Part shown: one piece after another, positions 1-9,820 of the stretch
Layout of the letters: each line of letters starts with the position of its first letter
Numbering within the stretch: the stretch's first letter is position 1
Source: JAVBPB01 sp031549965
GTDB taxonomy: Bacteria > Bacillota > Clostridia > Lachnospirales > Lachnospiraceae
Direction of reading: 5' to 3'
NCBI GenBank assembly: GCA_031549965.1
Contig: JAVBPB010000085.1
Span: 1 to 32,090 of the forward strand
DNA: 32,090 nt
Position numbers and translations under genes: made by a program
Notes under the pieces: model-generated
Database searches by the model: none
What the model was told of the DNA's origin: nothing
What the model saw: the letters and a program-made list of their open reading frames with translations, nothing else

Positions 1-283
1 TTTCAATAAGTTTGCCCTTATATTTATTCCCTCACAAGGAATCTTATAATAATTTAAATTAAAAGTCAATCAGTATATTTGTACTATAAACTGTGTTTAA
101 CAGTTGAATAACAAGTATTTAATCAATTAATTATTTTATATGGTGAACGCCTGGCTCAATATCTATAATAAATATGGAAAACTTAAATATCTTAATTGTA
201 ATGCAACAAAAACAAGAGAAAATTTATAGATTAAGAAAAATTATAATAATAAAAATAGAAGGTGAATTGACGACGAAAAACTA
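1..283. other. AT-rich region with no gene seen
   Basis: This stretch lies downstream of the minus-strand sensor kinase. I see no open reading frame with a ribosome binding site, and no clear hairpin followed by a T-run that would end the kinase transcript. Positions 10-55 bear a weak resemblance to one arm of the hairpin element at 29206-29383 (a shared 12-mer ATTCCCTCACAA), but no second arm is visible. Confidence 0.5.
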
Positions 284-3200
284 TCATAGCCATTTCTTCA
301 GTTTATCCAGCAAGTTTTCAAATTCTACTGGTTTACCAATATGATCATTCATTCCATTTTGTAAACATAATTCAATTTCTTCTTTTACAACATTGGCAGT
401 CATAGCTATAATTGTAACATCTTTATAAGGTTTATCTGAATTTCGTATGGCTTTAGTTGCTTCATGTCCATCCATAATCGGCATAAACAAATCCATTAAT
501 ACTAGATCAAAATCTTGTTCCTCCAAAAGCTCAATTGCCTCTTTACCGTTATTAGCAATAACCGGAACTATTCCGTATATTTCAAGCATACTTGCCGCCA
601 CTTCTTGATTAATCTCATTGTCTTCAACCAATAGCACAGATGCTTCCTTAAATTCTATATGTCTAACTTCAGATTCAACCGCCTTTTGTTCTGCTATAAA
701 TTCATATATGCTTTTTGCTGTTTTTGCAAGTGAAATTGGTCTTTCAATTGAAGAAACATATCCCATTTCTTTAGTTTCACTGGGTGAACGCATAGGTCCA
801 GAGCACGGAACTAATAATAATTTCTTAATTTCCTTCAATATATCCCATTCTTGCAGTTCTTTCTCAACTGAAATATCCGCAACAATTACTCCCATTCTAT
901 CTACTTCTAATTGCTGTATTTCTTTCACAGCTTCTTTTGAATCTGCTACTGCAATAAAAGAAGCATTTATACCAGACGCTAAAACTCTGAAAATATTTAT
1001 TAAGAAATCATTTGCACCTACAATAATGATATATTTTTTATTTAAATCAAAATTCTTTATATATTCTTTTATTGAAGAACTATCTTCTGGTACTTCAAAT
1101 GGAATTGTTATGTTTGTAATCGTTCCTTCATTAAGTCTACTGCTTACCTGAATTTGTCCCTCCATTAAATTAACCAACTGCTTTGTAATTGACATGCCAA
1201 GGCCTGTTCCAGAAGCTGTGTTTATTGAATTGTGAAACTGTTCAAAAGGATTATACAGTTTATTTACTTGTTCTTTCGTCATTCCCAATCCAGTATCACT
1301 AATTGTAAATTTAATGGCAACTTTTCCATCGTCTGGCTGTTGTTCAGATAAAGAAACCTCTAATATAATTTTTCCTTCATTAGTGAACTTACCTGAATTA
1401 TCCAATATATTCTTTAAAACTTGCCAGATTCTTGTTCTATCACCTAAAATATATTGAGGTAATTTATCATCCACTTTTAAATATAGTTCAACAGGCTTGG
1501 TATTTATACGAGGTGCTGCAACCATGAGTGCATCGCTTAATACAGATTCTAGTTCAAACCTTTCTATAAAAAATTCTATTTTATTTGCTTCAATTTTTGA
1601 AAAATCTAACACATCATTAATAAGTTCCAACAAAAGATTAGCTGACCGATTTATTTTACGAAACATATCACTGGCATCTTCTTCAAAACCTTTTCTAAGT
1701 GCAATTTGAGAAAATCCAATTATAGCATTCATAGGCGTACGAAGTTCATGACTCATATTAACAACAAACAGACTCTTTAATTTATTAGCCTCTCGTTCCC
1801 ATTTTGCAGCATTTTTAAGCATCTCTGCTTGTTTTTTATCTGTGGTTATATCTTGAATGATTGCAGCATAAGCCTCTCGTTCGTTAAATCGAATACCCCG
1901 TAGCATTACTCTTCCAACAAATCTTTTATTATCTCTGGTTATAAATCTCCATTCCGTTGGTTCTAAATATCCTTCCTTCTTAATAAATCTATGATTTTCT
2001 TCAATAACATCAACTGTTTTTTCTCCATCGGATTGATATTCTTCTGATATATCTTCAATACCATACCGTAGTGCTTTTTCCCGTGTTTCAAAAGAAAATG
2101 TATCAACATATATATCATTTACAAAAATTGGCTTACCAGTCTCCAAATCAATAACCAACACCGGTTGCATAACTGAGTTTAGAAGTGTATATAAATCAAT
2201 TTGAGTTCTCCGTATTTCATTATCCTTTTCTAGCATCTCCTCTGCTGTATGTAAACTTTTTTGAGCTTTTAACAAGGAATTGTTTTTCCTTCTTAGAATG
2301 ACAGCAAATATAACAAATAAACCGGCCAGGAAAAGTGAACATATTACTAATAATATTAGTACGGTAGCCTCAAAGGGATTACTTTCATATAATGAAAGCA
2401 TCTTATTTACAGCTATATGTTCTGGAGGCAGATGATTGACATCTAGCCCATATTTTTGAGCAACTTTGTGATCAAACGTCCATACATTCAATTTATCTGA
2501 AGAATCATTAATTTTTAACTCACTTATTGTTTTACCATTTAACACATCAAATGCCAGCTTTCCTGCCGCATAACCTTGATTATATCCATCCACAACTTTT
2601 CCACCCAATGCTCCAAATCCTACACTAGACGATAATGCACAAAAAAGGGGGTTGTCAATTGTGTTTACCAACAGTTCTGAAAATTCTTGTTCAGTAAGAT
2701 ATTTTCCCATACTGTCCCTAAAATACGCCCCACTTAAAACAAGTGTATCATCTCCTAATGATGAAATTTCCTCAAATATATTGATAATTGGAATGTTTTT
2801 ATTATAGATAAAATTTACTTTACCTTCAAAAGGCTTTAAAGCTTCTTTTATAAGATCTCGATAAATTATTCCTGAAGTGGTATAATCATTAAGAATATAA
2901 ATGTTTTTAGTATTAGGAAAGAGTCTAAGCATTTCTGAAACTGTGTCAAATGCAGAGAATTCTTCTATTACCCCTGTAAAGTAATCTTCGTAACCATAAA
3001 TCATGCCTGGTGAAAAATTATTTATACCACAATAAATAACAGGTTGTTCATTAAAAAGCATGTTGTAATTTTTCATAATAAATTCCAACGCATTATTATC
3101 TGAAACTATTATAATATCAGGACTTCGTTCTATAAATGTTGCATGAATAGATTTATTCATTAATTCATATTGTGCTTCCACATTAGTTAAACGCTTTAAA

Positions 3201-4042
3201 TTCAAAGGTAAATTATAATATATAATATTTTCGTCAGCAGAAAGAGCGTTTTGAACTCCTTGAACTAATTTATTTTCCCACAGCATTTCAGAACTATATG
3301 AAGATATATGGAGAACCACCTGCTCATTTGTAGCATTTGGAAGTGTATTATTCTTTATTTGATAAAATGTGCCATCTTCCTTCATTTTTTTATATTCTTC
3401 TTCCAACACAACCGCAAGCTCAGATTTATTATTATTTACAAAGGAATAGCTCTCTATTGTTTGAATAGTACCGCAATTCTTAATACCTTCTGGTACAACT
3501 CTTACCATTCGTTCAGTAATAGGCATGATTATAACATCGCCTTTTCCCTCTAAAAGAGCTTGGTATAATTTATTCTCATCATTTATTCCTTCCTTATATG
3601 TACTCTTTGGAATATTGTTTTCTATATGGACATTTTTTGTATTATAAAGAACATTTAATCCATTAAGGTCTTCCCAAGATTTTAGTTCTTTTGTAAAACC
3701 TTCTTTTGCATATACTGCAAAATTAACATAAGATATAGATTCTTTAACCTGAACAAGATTAGGATAAAATTGATCGATTCCTTCTATCTGTACCGCTAAC
3801 ACATCATTTTCACCATTACTTACTGATGTTATAGCGGTTTTCATTCCCATATTTGAAACAATAACGTTATAACCAAGCCGTTTAAAAGCGGTATACAAAA
3901 CACGTTCAGTCAAAATACTTTCTTCATCTGACACGGCAATTCTTACTGTTTTTTGTTTTGACTCTTCTGCCACTGCTGTAATAGTAAACATTGAAGAAAT
4001 GAAGTAAATTATTAATATAAAAAAAATATTTTTTTTTGACAT
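284..4042 (-). CDS. Hybrid sensor histidine kinase with two solute-binding domains
   Basis: The 1252-residue protein starts with a signal peptide or anchor (about 1-25). Next come a type 3 solute-binding-like domain (about 32-230), a second domain like the ABC_sub_bind substrate-binding family (about 240-520), and one membrane helix (about 559-584). A short coiled coil and a PAS domain (about 615-735) lead to the HisKA domain with phospho-acceptor His765 in the SHELRTP motif. The HATPase domain has an N box near 878-882 and G boxes DTGLGM (916) and GTGLGM (945). A degenerate receiver-like segment (about 1002-1118) precedes a true receiver (about 1134-1252) with E1140/D1141, phospho-acceptor D1184, T1215 and K1237. 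It should sense an external small ligand and phosphorylate its own receiver; no HPt domain, partner regulator or DNA-binding domain is visible here. AGAGAGG precedes the ATG, 30 nt after the MFS gene stop, so the two are probably co-transcribed. The ligand is unknown. Confidence 0.93.
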   Translation of the reverse strand: MSKKNIFFILIIYFISSMFTITAVAEESKQKTVRIAVSDEESILTERVLYTAFKRLGYNVIVSNMGMKTAITSVSNGENDVLAVQIEGIDQFYPNLVQVKESISYVNFAVYAKEGFTKELKSWEDLNGLNVLYNTKNVHIENNIPKSTYKEGINDENKLYQALLEGKGDVIIMPITERMVRVVPEGIKNCGTIQTIESYSFVNNNKSELAVVLEEEYKKMKEDGTFYQIKNNTLPNATNEQVVLHISSYSSEMLWENKLVQGVQNALSADENIIYYNLPLNLKRLTNVEAQYELMNKSIHATFIERSPDIIIVSDNNALEFIMKNYNMLFNEQPVIYCGINNFSPGMIYGYEDYFTGVIEEFSAFDTVSEMLRLFPNTKNIYILNDYTTSGIIYRDLIKEALKPFEGKVNFIYNKNIPIINIFEEISSLGDDTLVLSGAYFRDSMGKYLTEQEFSELLVNTIDNPLFCALSSSVGFGALGGKVVDGYNQGYAAGKLAFDVLNGKTISELKINDSSDKLNVWTFDHKVAQKYGLDVNHLPPEHIAVNKMLSLYESNPFEATVLILLVICSLFLAGLFVIFAVILRRKNNSLLKAQKSLHTAEEMLEKDNEIRRTQIDLYTLLNSVMQPVLVIDLETGKPIFVNDIYVDTFSFETREKALRYGIEDISEEYQSDGEKTVDVIEENHRFIKKEGYLEPTEWRFITRDNKRFVGRVMLRGIRFNEREAYAAIIQDITTDKKQAEMLKNAAKWEREANKLKSLFVVNMSHELRTPMNAIIGFSQIALRKGFEEDASDMFRKINRSANLLLELINDVLDFSKIEANKIEFFIERFELESVLSDALMVAAPRINTKPVELYLKVDDKLPQYILGDRTRIWQVLKNILDNSGKFTNEGKIILEVSLSEQQPDDGKVAIKFTISDTGLGMTKEQVNKLYNPFEQFHNSINTASGTGLGMSITKQLVNLMEGQIQVSSRLNEGTITNITIPFEVPEDSSSIKEYIKNFDLNKKYIIIVGANDFLINIFRVLASGINASFIAVADSKEAVKEIQQLEVDRMGVIVADISVEKELQEWDILKEIKKLLLVPCSGPMRSPSETKEMGYVSSIERPISLAKTAKSIYEFIAEQKAVESEVRHIEFKEASVLLVEDNEINQEVAASMLEIYGIVPVIANNGKEAIELLEEQDFDLVLMDLFMPIMDGHEATKAIRNSDKPYKDVTIIAMTANVVKEEIELCLQNGMNDHIGKPVEFENLLDKLKKWL

Positions 4043-4072
4043 ACTTACCTCTCTTTTCTTATTTATTTAATA

Positions 4073-5314
4073 TTATTGTCCTAATCCATTTTCCATATCT
4101 TTTTGGGGCTTTCCGATTTCAATTACCTCTTTAAAGCCTAACATGGCTAATGAAATTAGTATCATAACCAATCCCGTAATAATTAATTGTAATTCTACAC
4201 TAATTATATCAGCCAAAGGACCAAAAAACAGCATGGACATTGGCATGGCACTGGAGGCAATAATTGTTACAAGACCAAAAACTCTGCCTATTAAATCTGG
4301 ATTAACTTTAGTTTGCAATACTGTCATTGAACTGGTATTAATGAAAGGAACCGTGATTCCCATTGGAAGCATCACACCTAAATAAAACCAAAAATTTGGA
4401 GAAAACCCCATTATAAATGTTGTTAATCCAAATGCTACTGAAGCAAAAATCAATGTATGTACCTTGTTTTTTAATCCTCCCCATATACCCACTATTATTC
4501 CACCAACAATACTACCTGCTGCAAAAACAATTTCATGCACAACAAGTCTCCAAGGCTCCTCCCCAAAACTTCTTGCCACCATAAGTGGTGTTAAAAACAC
4601 AACTGGTCCAAACATAAGAGAATAGAATAAATAAAATCCCAAAAATTGCTTTAACCATTTGGTTGACGCTACATATTTAATACCAATCATTATATCTTCA
4701 ATAATTTTAATTTCACCTACGTTAGAAACTTCTCTCTTATTAGTTTTTAATGTAAGAAGCAGTGCTATGCCGATGAAGGCTGTAATTACATCAATCCAAA
4801 ATATAGTTCCAATACCCATATAGTTATAAAGCCCTCCTGCTGCAACTGGAGCAAACAGCATTGACAAACTCATTATACTGGCATTAATTCCATTTGCTTT
4901 CATAAGCTTATCCTGAGGAACTATTTCTGGCAAAAATGCTCCCACTGCTGGAGATTGTATACCAGCTCCAATAGATCGGATTACTGAAATAAAAAACAGT
5001 AAATAAATTGAGTCATTCCCAAATAAGAACAATATAGCTAAAATAGCTGTACAAAGTGCAATCATACCGTCAGAAATTACTATTAAGAATTTTCTATTAT
5101 ATCTGTCAGCCCAAACACCAGAAAACAATGAAATTAAAACCTGAGGTAAAAATCCACATATGGTTGCTATCGTCATCATTAATCCACTTTTAGTTGTTAA
5201 TGTTATATGCCAGCTAATAGCAAATTGTACCAGTGAAGAACCAAATAAGGTAATCGTTTGGCTAGTAAAAAAAATAATAATTCGTTTTACCCATTGGTTT
5301 TGGGGGTTATTCAT
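4073..5314 (-). CDS. MFS transporter, drug/macrolide-efflux-like
   Basis: This 413-residue membrane protein has about twelve hydrophobic segments and an MFS motif A (GVWADRYNRK, residues 66-75) between helices 2 and 3. The overall pattern resembles the MFS_3 group that includes Mef-type macrolide exporters and the enterobactin exporter EntS. It probably exports a small molecule using the proton gradient; the substrate cannot be read from the sequence. AAAGGAG lies upstream of the ATG. It is the first gene of a two-gene minus-strand unit with the sensor kinase 30 nt downstream, which suggests a linked sensing and export role, though that is inference. Length is normal for the family and no damage is seen. 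Confidence 0.88.
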   Translation of the reverse strand: MNNPQNQWVKRIIIFFTSQTITLFGSSLVQFAISWHITLTTKSGLMMTIATICGFLPQVLISLFSGVWADRYNRKFLIVISDGMIALCTAILAILFLFGNDSIYLLFFISVIRSIGAGIQSPAVGAFLPEIVPQDKLMKANGINASIMSLSMLFAPVAAGGLYNYMGIGTIFWIDVITAFIGIALLLTLKTNKREVSNVGEIKIIEDIMIGIKYVASTKWLKQFLGFYLFYSLMFGPVVFLTPLMVARSFGEEPWRLVVHEIVFAAGSIVGGIIVGIWGGLKNKVHTLIFASVAFGLTTFIMGFSPNFWFYLGVMLPMGITVPFINTSSMTVLQTKVNPDLIGRVFGLVTIIASSAMPMSMLFFGPLADIISVELQLIITGLVMILISLAMLGFKEVIEIGKPQKDMENGLGQ

Positions 5315-5370
5315 TTAACCAACTCCTTTTAACTTTCTTTATGACTTTTTATTAGCAACATATTTATACG

Positions 5371-5376
5371 ATTATA
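5371..5376 (-). promoter_or_regulatory. Putative -10 box for the MFS-kinase operon
   Basis: On the minus strand this is a perfect TATAAT about 57 nt upstream of the MFS start. No good -35 box lies at the right distance, and the -35 region overlaps the terminator stem of the preceding ABC gene, so the call rests on the -10 box alone. Confidence 0.4.
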
Positions 5377-5391
5377 TCATAAAAACATGCA

Positions 5392-5429
5392 AAAGGAAAG
5401 GTAGAAATATAAATTTCTACCTTTCCTTT
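5392..5429 (-). terminator. Rho-independent terminator of the ABC transporter
   Basis: A perfect 17-bp inverted repeat (5392-5408 with 5413-5429) and a 4-nt loop start 6 nt after the ABC transporter stop codon. On the minus strand the stem ends in CCTTTCCTTTT, a modest T-run. It separates the ABC gene from the MFS-kinase operon. Confidence 0.85.
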
Positions 5430-5435
5430 AATATC

Positions 5436-8030
5436 TTATTCACTTCTAAGTGCAATAACCGGGTCTTTTTTAGCTGCAACTTTTGATGGTAATAATCCTG
5501 CAAATACTGTCAGGAACATGCTGATTAGGATTAATCCTATTGCACCGTATAATGGTAAAGATGCTATTCCAGAAATTTCTGTTATTGATAAAATAATTGC
5601 ATTGATTGGAATATTTAATAATAAGGTTACAACGATACCAAGACCACCTGCAACGAAGCCAACAATAATTGTTTCTGCATTGAAAAGCCTTGAAATGTCT
5701 TTTTTAGATGCACCAATACTACGTAGAATACCAATTTCTTTAGTACGTTCAAGTACTGAGATATAAGTTATTATTCCAATCATTATTGATGAAACTACTA
5801 ATGATATGGCTACGAATGCTATTAATACATATGTTATTACATTAATAATAGAGGTAATGCCTGAAATCATCAAACCTACAATATCTGTAAAGGCTATCTC
5901 ATATTCTTCGTGACCAGCATCACTTTGTGTTTTATTGTATTCATCAATTAATTCTGTTATTAATTCTTTTGACTCAAAATTGATTGGATAAATCTTTATG
6001 GAACTTGGATTTTGGAGCTCTAATACTCCAAGCTTTTCAATGTTTTCATCATATGTAGCATTTGATGTGGTTATTTGACTTTCCATAAATGCTTTTAATT
6101 CCTCTTCGCTCATGGCAGCAAATGCAGCCTTTTGTTCATCTGTAAGTGAATTAATGTCAAATTCTGTTTCTTCCTCATCGGTAGCAAATTCTTTTCCAGT
6201 AAATATATCTAATTTTTCATTAGCCTTTTGTTCTTTTACAATTTCACTGTCATTTACTGCATTTATTACATATTCAGTTAATTTATGAGTATATCCTATT
6301 GAACCGTTTATTGATGCAGCCGCTGCTTCCTTTGATGGTCTAACTATACCAACAATCTTTATATCCATACCTGAATCTACTACTTCTTTCATAAATGCAT
6401 CATTATCACGTTTATCCTGCCAAACTCCATCTACTTTATCATAGTAATCTGTACTTAATATAAGCTTGAAAGTGTAATTTACTAATTCGTCATATGAATA
6501 GTTGGCTGGTTCTGCATCATCTTCCTCTTCTTCTACTGGCTGATTAGTCATTAATTTAGATACTTTTTCTTTTAATTCATCTGCGTTTAATAAGCCTAAA
6601 GCATATAATGCAGCGTCACTGATTTCATTATTTTCATCAACCACTAAAACTATTTCATCATGGTTTTCTGGCCATTTTCCTGCAAGAACATCATATTGTG
6701 AATCCAATAAGTTTTTATTATTAATTAGTTCAGTCCAAATATTAAAAGACATCATTGAGCCACCCATCATTGAACCGCTTTGTCTGCCCATTCCAAGACT
6801 TTTAAGTACTTCACTTGGATTAACTTGTAAAACTTCATCACTTGTATCTGATTTATATATTTGCAGCTCCATATCATATCCATATTGAATAGCATTGGTA
6901 TTGGAAACTATTTCTTTTCCATCTTCACTATCAAGATAAGTTTTAAACTGTTTTAAATCATTCTTTTTAATCTGTGTTGTCATGGTCTTTATCATATCCT
7001 GCATTATATTACTTGAATATATCCTATCTAAGCCATGATCCTTATTCTTTGCTTTACCCATCATATTTTCCATCATACTGGTCATATCAACCGACTGGCT
7101 TTGAATTTCTATTGGGTACGATGATAAAGTATCGCTTTCTACAGTTGATATATATTCCTGAACACCATTAGATAAAGACAATATAAGGGCAATTCCAATT
7201 ATACCAATACTGCCTGCAAAAGCGGTTAAAAATGTTCTTGCCTTTTTAGTCATTAAATTATTAAGACTTAATGAAAGTGCAGTAAATAATGACATGGAGA
7301 TTTTCTTTTTCTTTTCTCTTTTTCCTTTTTCCTTTGGTTTTTCTGCCTCAGAAGTGTATGGATTAGAGTCGCTAATTACATTACCATCAAGTAATTTTAT
7401 TATTCTAGTAGAATACTCTTCCGCCAGACTTGGATTATGGGTTACCATAATAATTAATCGGTCTTTGGCAATTTCTTTTAATAGTTCCATAATTTGTACA
7501 CTTGTTTCTGAATCAAGAGCACCTGTTGGCTCATCTGCCAGCAAAATATCCGGATTATTAACCAACGCTCTGGCAATTGCAACTCTTTGCATTTGCCCAC
7601 CTGACATTTGGTTTGGTTTTTTCTTTATTTGATCTCCAAGACCTACCTTATTTAGAACTTCAATTGCTCTTTGTCTTCTTTCTGCTTTTGATACACCAGA
7701 TAAAGTTAACGCCAACTCAACGTTTGATAAAACTGTTTGATGCTGAATTAGATTATAGTTTTGAAACACAAAACCTATGGAATTGTTTCTATAAATATCC
7801 CAATCCACATCTTTATATTCTTTAGTGGATACATTATTAATTACTAAGTCTCCACTGGTATATCTGTCAAGACCTCCTATAATATTTAACATGGTAGTTT
7901 TACCGCAACCGGACTGACCCAATATGGAAACGAATTCATTTTTCCTAAATTCCATATTTATTCCCTTTAAGGCCTGGACTACTGTATCTCCGGTTTTATA
8001 ATCTTTTACAATATTCTTTAACTGTAACAT
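5436..8030 (-). CDS. ABC transporter, fused ATPase and FtsX/MacB-type permease
   Basis: The 864-residue protein begins with an ABC ATPase: Walker A GQSGCGKT (38-45), signature MSGGQ (142-146), Walker B LLADEP (163-168) and H-loop His198. A basic linker (about 225-250) leads to a first membrane helix (about 266-288), a large external region (about 290-700), and three C-terminal helices containing the FtsX signature around ERTKEIGILRSIGAS. This single-chain layout matches MacB-like type VII transporters, which use ATP to drive movement outside the membrane. In Firmicutes such proteins often act in peptide or antibiotic defence or envelope signalling; the substrate here is unknown. The start at 8030 is chosen because AAAGGAG lies just upstream; an in-frame upstream ATG at 8096 would add 22 residues but lacks a good site. 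It is divergent from glgA. Confidence 0.92.
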   Translation of the reverse strand: MLQLKNIVKDYKTGDTVVQALKGINMEFRKNEFVSILGQSGCGKTTMLNIIGGLDRYTSGDLVINNVSTKEYKDVDWDIYRNNSIGFVFQNYNLIQHQTVLSNVELALTLSGVSKAERRQRAIEVLNKVGLGDQIKKKPNQMSGGQMQRVAIARALVNNPDILLADEPTGALDSETSVQIMELLKEIAKDRLIIMVTHNPSLAEEYSTRIIKLLDGNVISDSNPYTSEAEKPKEKGKREKKKKISMSLFTALSLSLNNLMTKKARTFLTAFAGSIGIIGIALILSLSNGVQEYISTVESDTLSSYPIEIQSQSVDMTSMMENMMGKAKNKDHGLDRIYSSNIMQDMIKTMTTQIKKNDLKQFKTYLDSEDGKEIVSNTNAIQYGYDMELQIYKSDTSDEVLQVNPSEVLKSLGMGRQSGSMMGGSMMSFNIWTELINNKNLLDSQYDVLAGKWPENHDEIVLVVDENNEISDAALYALGLLNADELKEKVSKLMTNQPVEEEEDDAEPANYSYDELVNYTFKLILSTDYYDKVDGVWQDKRDNDAFMKEVVDSGMDIKIVGIVRPSKEAAAASINGSIGYTHKLTEYVINAVNDSEIVKEQKANEKLDIFTGKEFATDEEETEFDINSLTDEQKAAFAAMSEEELKAFMESQITTSNATYDENIEKLGVLELQNPSSIKIYPINFESKELITELIDEYNKTQSDAGHEEYEIAFTDIVGLMISGITSIINVITYVLIAFVAISLVVSSIMIGIITYISVLERTKEIGILRSIGASKKDISRLFNAETIIVGFVAGGLGIVVTLLLNIPINAIILSITEISGIASLPLYGAIGLILISMFLTVFAGLLPSKVAAKKDPVIALRSE

Positions 8031-8219
8031 ATTGACTCCTTTCTTTTTACTATTACGGGCTTTAAAAGTCCTGTGTGTTTTGTTTCTTAAATCCAAATGC
8101 TTTGAGATTCAGTCTAGCATAGATTTATTAACTCAATATAAATTAATAATAAAATTTTTCATAAATAATTGCTCTATTTTTTCAAAGATATAGTTATTTA
8201 CTAAATTTTCAACTTAATA

Positions 8220-8247
8220 TTGTGTTTTTTTAGGTATGTGTTATAAT
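8220..8247 (+). promoter_or_regulatory. Promoter of glgA
   Basis: An extended -10 box (TG-T-TATAAT, 8239-8247) follows a weak -35 box TTGTGT (8220-8225) at 16 nt. It points toward glgA and gives a leader of about 75 nt. Confidence 0.6.
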
Positions 8248-8326
8248 ATTCATATTAGTACATAACATCTTAAAGATTTTTTTAATGTTCTAAGATAAAT
8301 AGGCTATGGAAAGGATATGATTATTC

Positions 8327-9769
8327 ATGAAAAAAATATTATATGTTGCTTCTGAGTGTGCACCATTCATTAAAACCGGAGGACTTGCTGATGTTGTTGG
8401 AGCTTTACCAAAGAATTTTGATAAAAGCAAATATGATGTAAGAGTCGTAATACCCAACTACACTGTTATACCAGAAAGATTTCAAAAGGATTTTCAGTAT
8501 GTTACTCATTTCTATATTAAAGCAGGTGAATGGACACCTGATTCTTATGTTGGTGTTATGCAGTATGAATTAGATGGCGTTTTGTTTTATTTTATTGATA
8601 ATAAGCATTATTTTGGTGGCAGCACTCCTTATGGTGATACTCGTTCAGATATAGAAAAATTCTGTTTCTTTTCTAAGGCTGTGTTATCTATGCTTCCAAG
8701 TATTAATTTTAGACCTGATATTATTCACTGTCACGATTGGCAAGCCGGAATAATCCCAGTTTATTTAAAGACTACATTTTCTGATAATTCATTTTATCAT
8801 GGAATTAAATCAATTATGACTATACATAACTTAAAGTTTCAAGGAGTTTGGGACATTAAAACGATTAAAGGCTTTAGCGGACTTCCAGACTATGTGTTTA
8901 CCCCTGACAAATTAGAGTTTAAAAAAGATGCTAATATGTTAAAGGGCGGTATTGTATACGCCGACTTAGTAACAACTGTAAGTGAGACTTATGCCTATGA
9001 AATTCAAACACCTGAATATGGTGAAGGTCTTAATGGATTATTGTTTGCCAGAAGAGATTCTTTAAGAGGTATTATTAATGGAATCGATTACGATGTTTAT
9101 AATCCTTCAACCGATCAGGATATTTTTGAAAATTATTCTGTTAAAGATTTCCGTAAACGCAAAGAAATTAACAAATTAGGTTTACAAAAAGAACTTGGTA
9201 TGCCTGAAGATAAAAATAAATTTATGATTGGTATGATTACAAGACTTACTGATCAAAAGGGACTTGATTTGGTTAAATATATTATGGGAGCATTAATTGA
9301 TGATCATACTCAATTTGTTGTAATTGGTACAGGAGATGAAAATTATGAAAATGCATTCCGTCATTATGAGTGGCACTATAAGGGACGTGTTTCCTCTAAT
9401 ATCTTTTATTCAGATAATCGTGCACGTAAGTTATATGCTGCCTCTGATGCAATGTTAATACCATCAAGATTTGAGCCTTGCGGTTTAACCCAGCTTATGG
9501 CACTTCGTTATGGTTCTGTTCCTATTGTAAGGGAAACAGGAGGACTTAAAGACACAGTTGAGCCATATAATGAATTTGAAAGTAAAGGTGTAGGTTTTTC
9601 ATTCTCTAATTATAATGCTCATGAATTACTTACTACTATTAATTATGCTAAAAAGACTTATTTTGAGCAGAGAAGAATGTGGAATAAAATGATTGACAGA
9701 GGTATGGAAAGAGATTTCTCATGGAATAACTCAGTTCAAAAATATATGAATTTATATGATTATATGTAA
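8327..9769 (+). CDS. glgA: Glycogen synthase (ADP-glucose, GT5)
   Basis: The 480-residue protein transfers glucose from ADP-glucose to the non-reducing end of an alpha-1,4-glucan in glycogen synthesis. The N-terminal glucosyltransferase fold carries the KTGGL motif at residues 16-20, which binds the nucleotide diphosphate. The C-terminal half carries the SRFEPCGLTQLMALRYG segment typical of bacterial GlgA. Length matches the family (about 475-485). A promoter lies at 8220-8247. The likely ribosome binding site AAGGA is about 12 nt from the ATG, slightly long; the ATG at 8317 is in another frame. It stands alone here: no glgB, glgC, glgD or glgP is in the window, and a shared terminator separates it from the convergent gene. 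Confidence 0.97.
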   Translation: MKKILYVASECAPFIKTGGLADVVGALPKNFDKSKYDVRVVIPNYTVIPERFQKDFQYVTHFYIKAGEWTPDSYVGVMQYELDGVLFYFIDNKHYFGGSTPYGDTRSDIEKFCFFSKAVLSMLPSINFRPDIIHCHDWQAGIIPVYLKTTFSDNSFYHGIKSIMTIHNLKFQGVWDIKTIKGFSGLPDYVFTPDKLEFKKDANMLKGGIVYADLVTTVSETYAYEIQTPEYGEGLNGLLFARRDSLRGIINGIDYDVYNPSTDQDIFENYSVKDFRKRKEINKLGLQKELGMPEDKNKFMIGMITRLTDQKGLDLVKYIMGALIDDHTQFVVIGTGDENYENAFRHYEWHYKGRVSSNIFYSDNRARKLYAASDAMLIPSRFEPCGLTQLMALRYGSVPIVRETGGLKDTVEPYNEFESKGVGFSFSNYNAHELLTTINYAKKTYFEQRRMWNKMIDRGMERDFSWNNSVQKYMNLYDYM

Positions 9770-9779
9770 TTCAAAAATA

Positions 9780-9808
9780 AAAGTGCTGTCTATGTTTGAC
9801 AGCACTTT
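9780..9808. terminator. Bidirectional terminator between glgA and the convergent gene
   Basis: A perfect 11-bp stem (AAAGTGCTGTC with its complement) and a 7-nt loop lie 11 nt after the glgA stop and 12 nt before the stop of the convergent gene. The stem ends in CTTT runs on both sides, so it can serve both transcripts. Confidence 0.85.
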
Positions 9809-9820
9809 CTTTAATATTAA

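Noticed and set aside
10..60. Possible fourth hairpin element
   Set aside because: It shares a 12-mer and a TTTGCC box with element C, but no second arm or conserved core was found in 60-283.
8303..8320. Sequence GCTATGGAAAGGA in the glgA leader matching the core of element A
   Set aside because: It contains a ribosome binding site, and the partner core segment and stems are missing, so it is probably chance.
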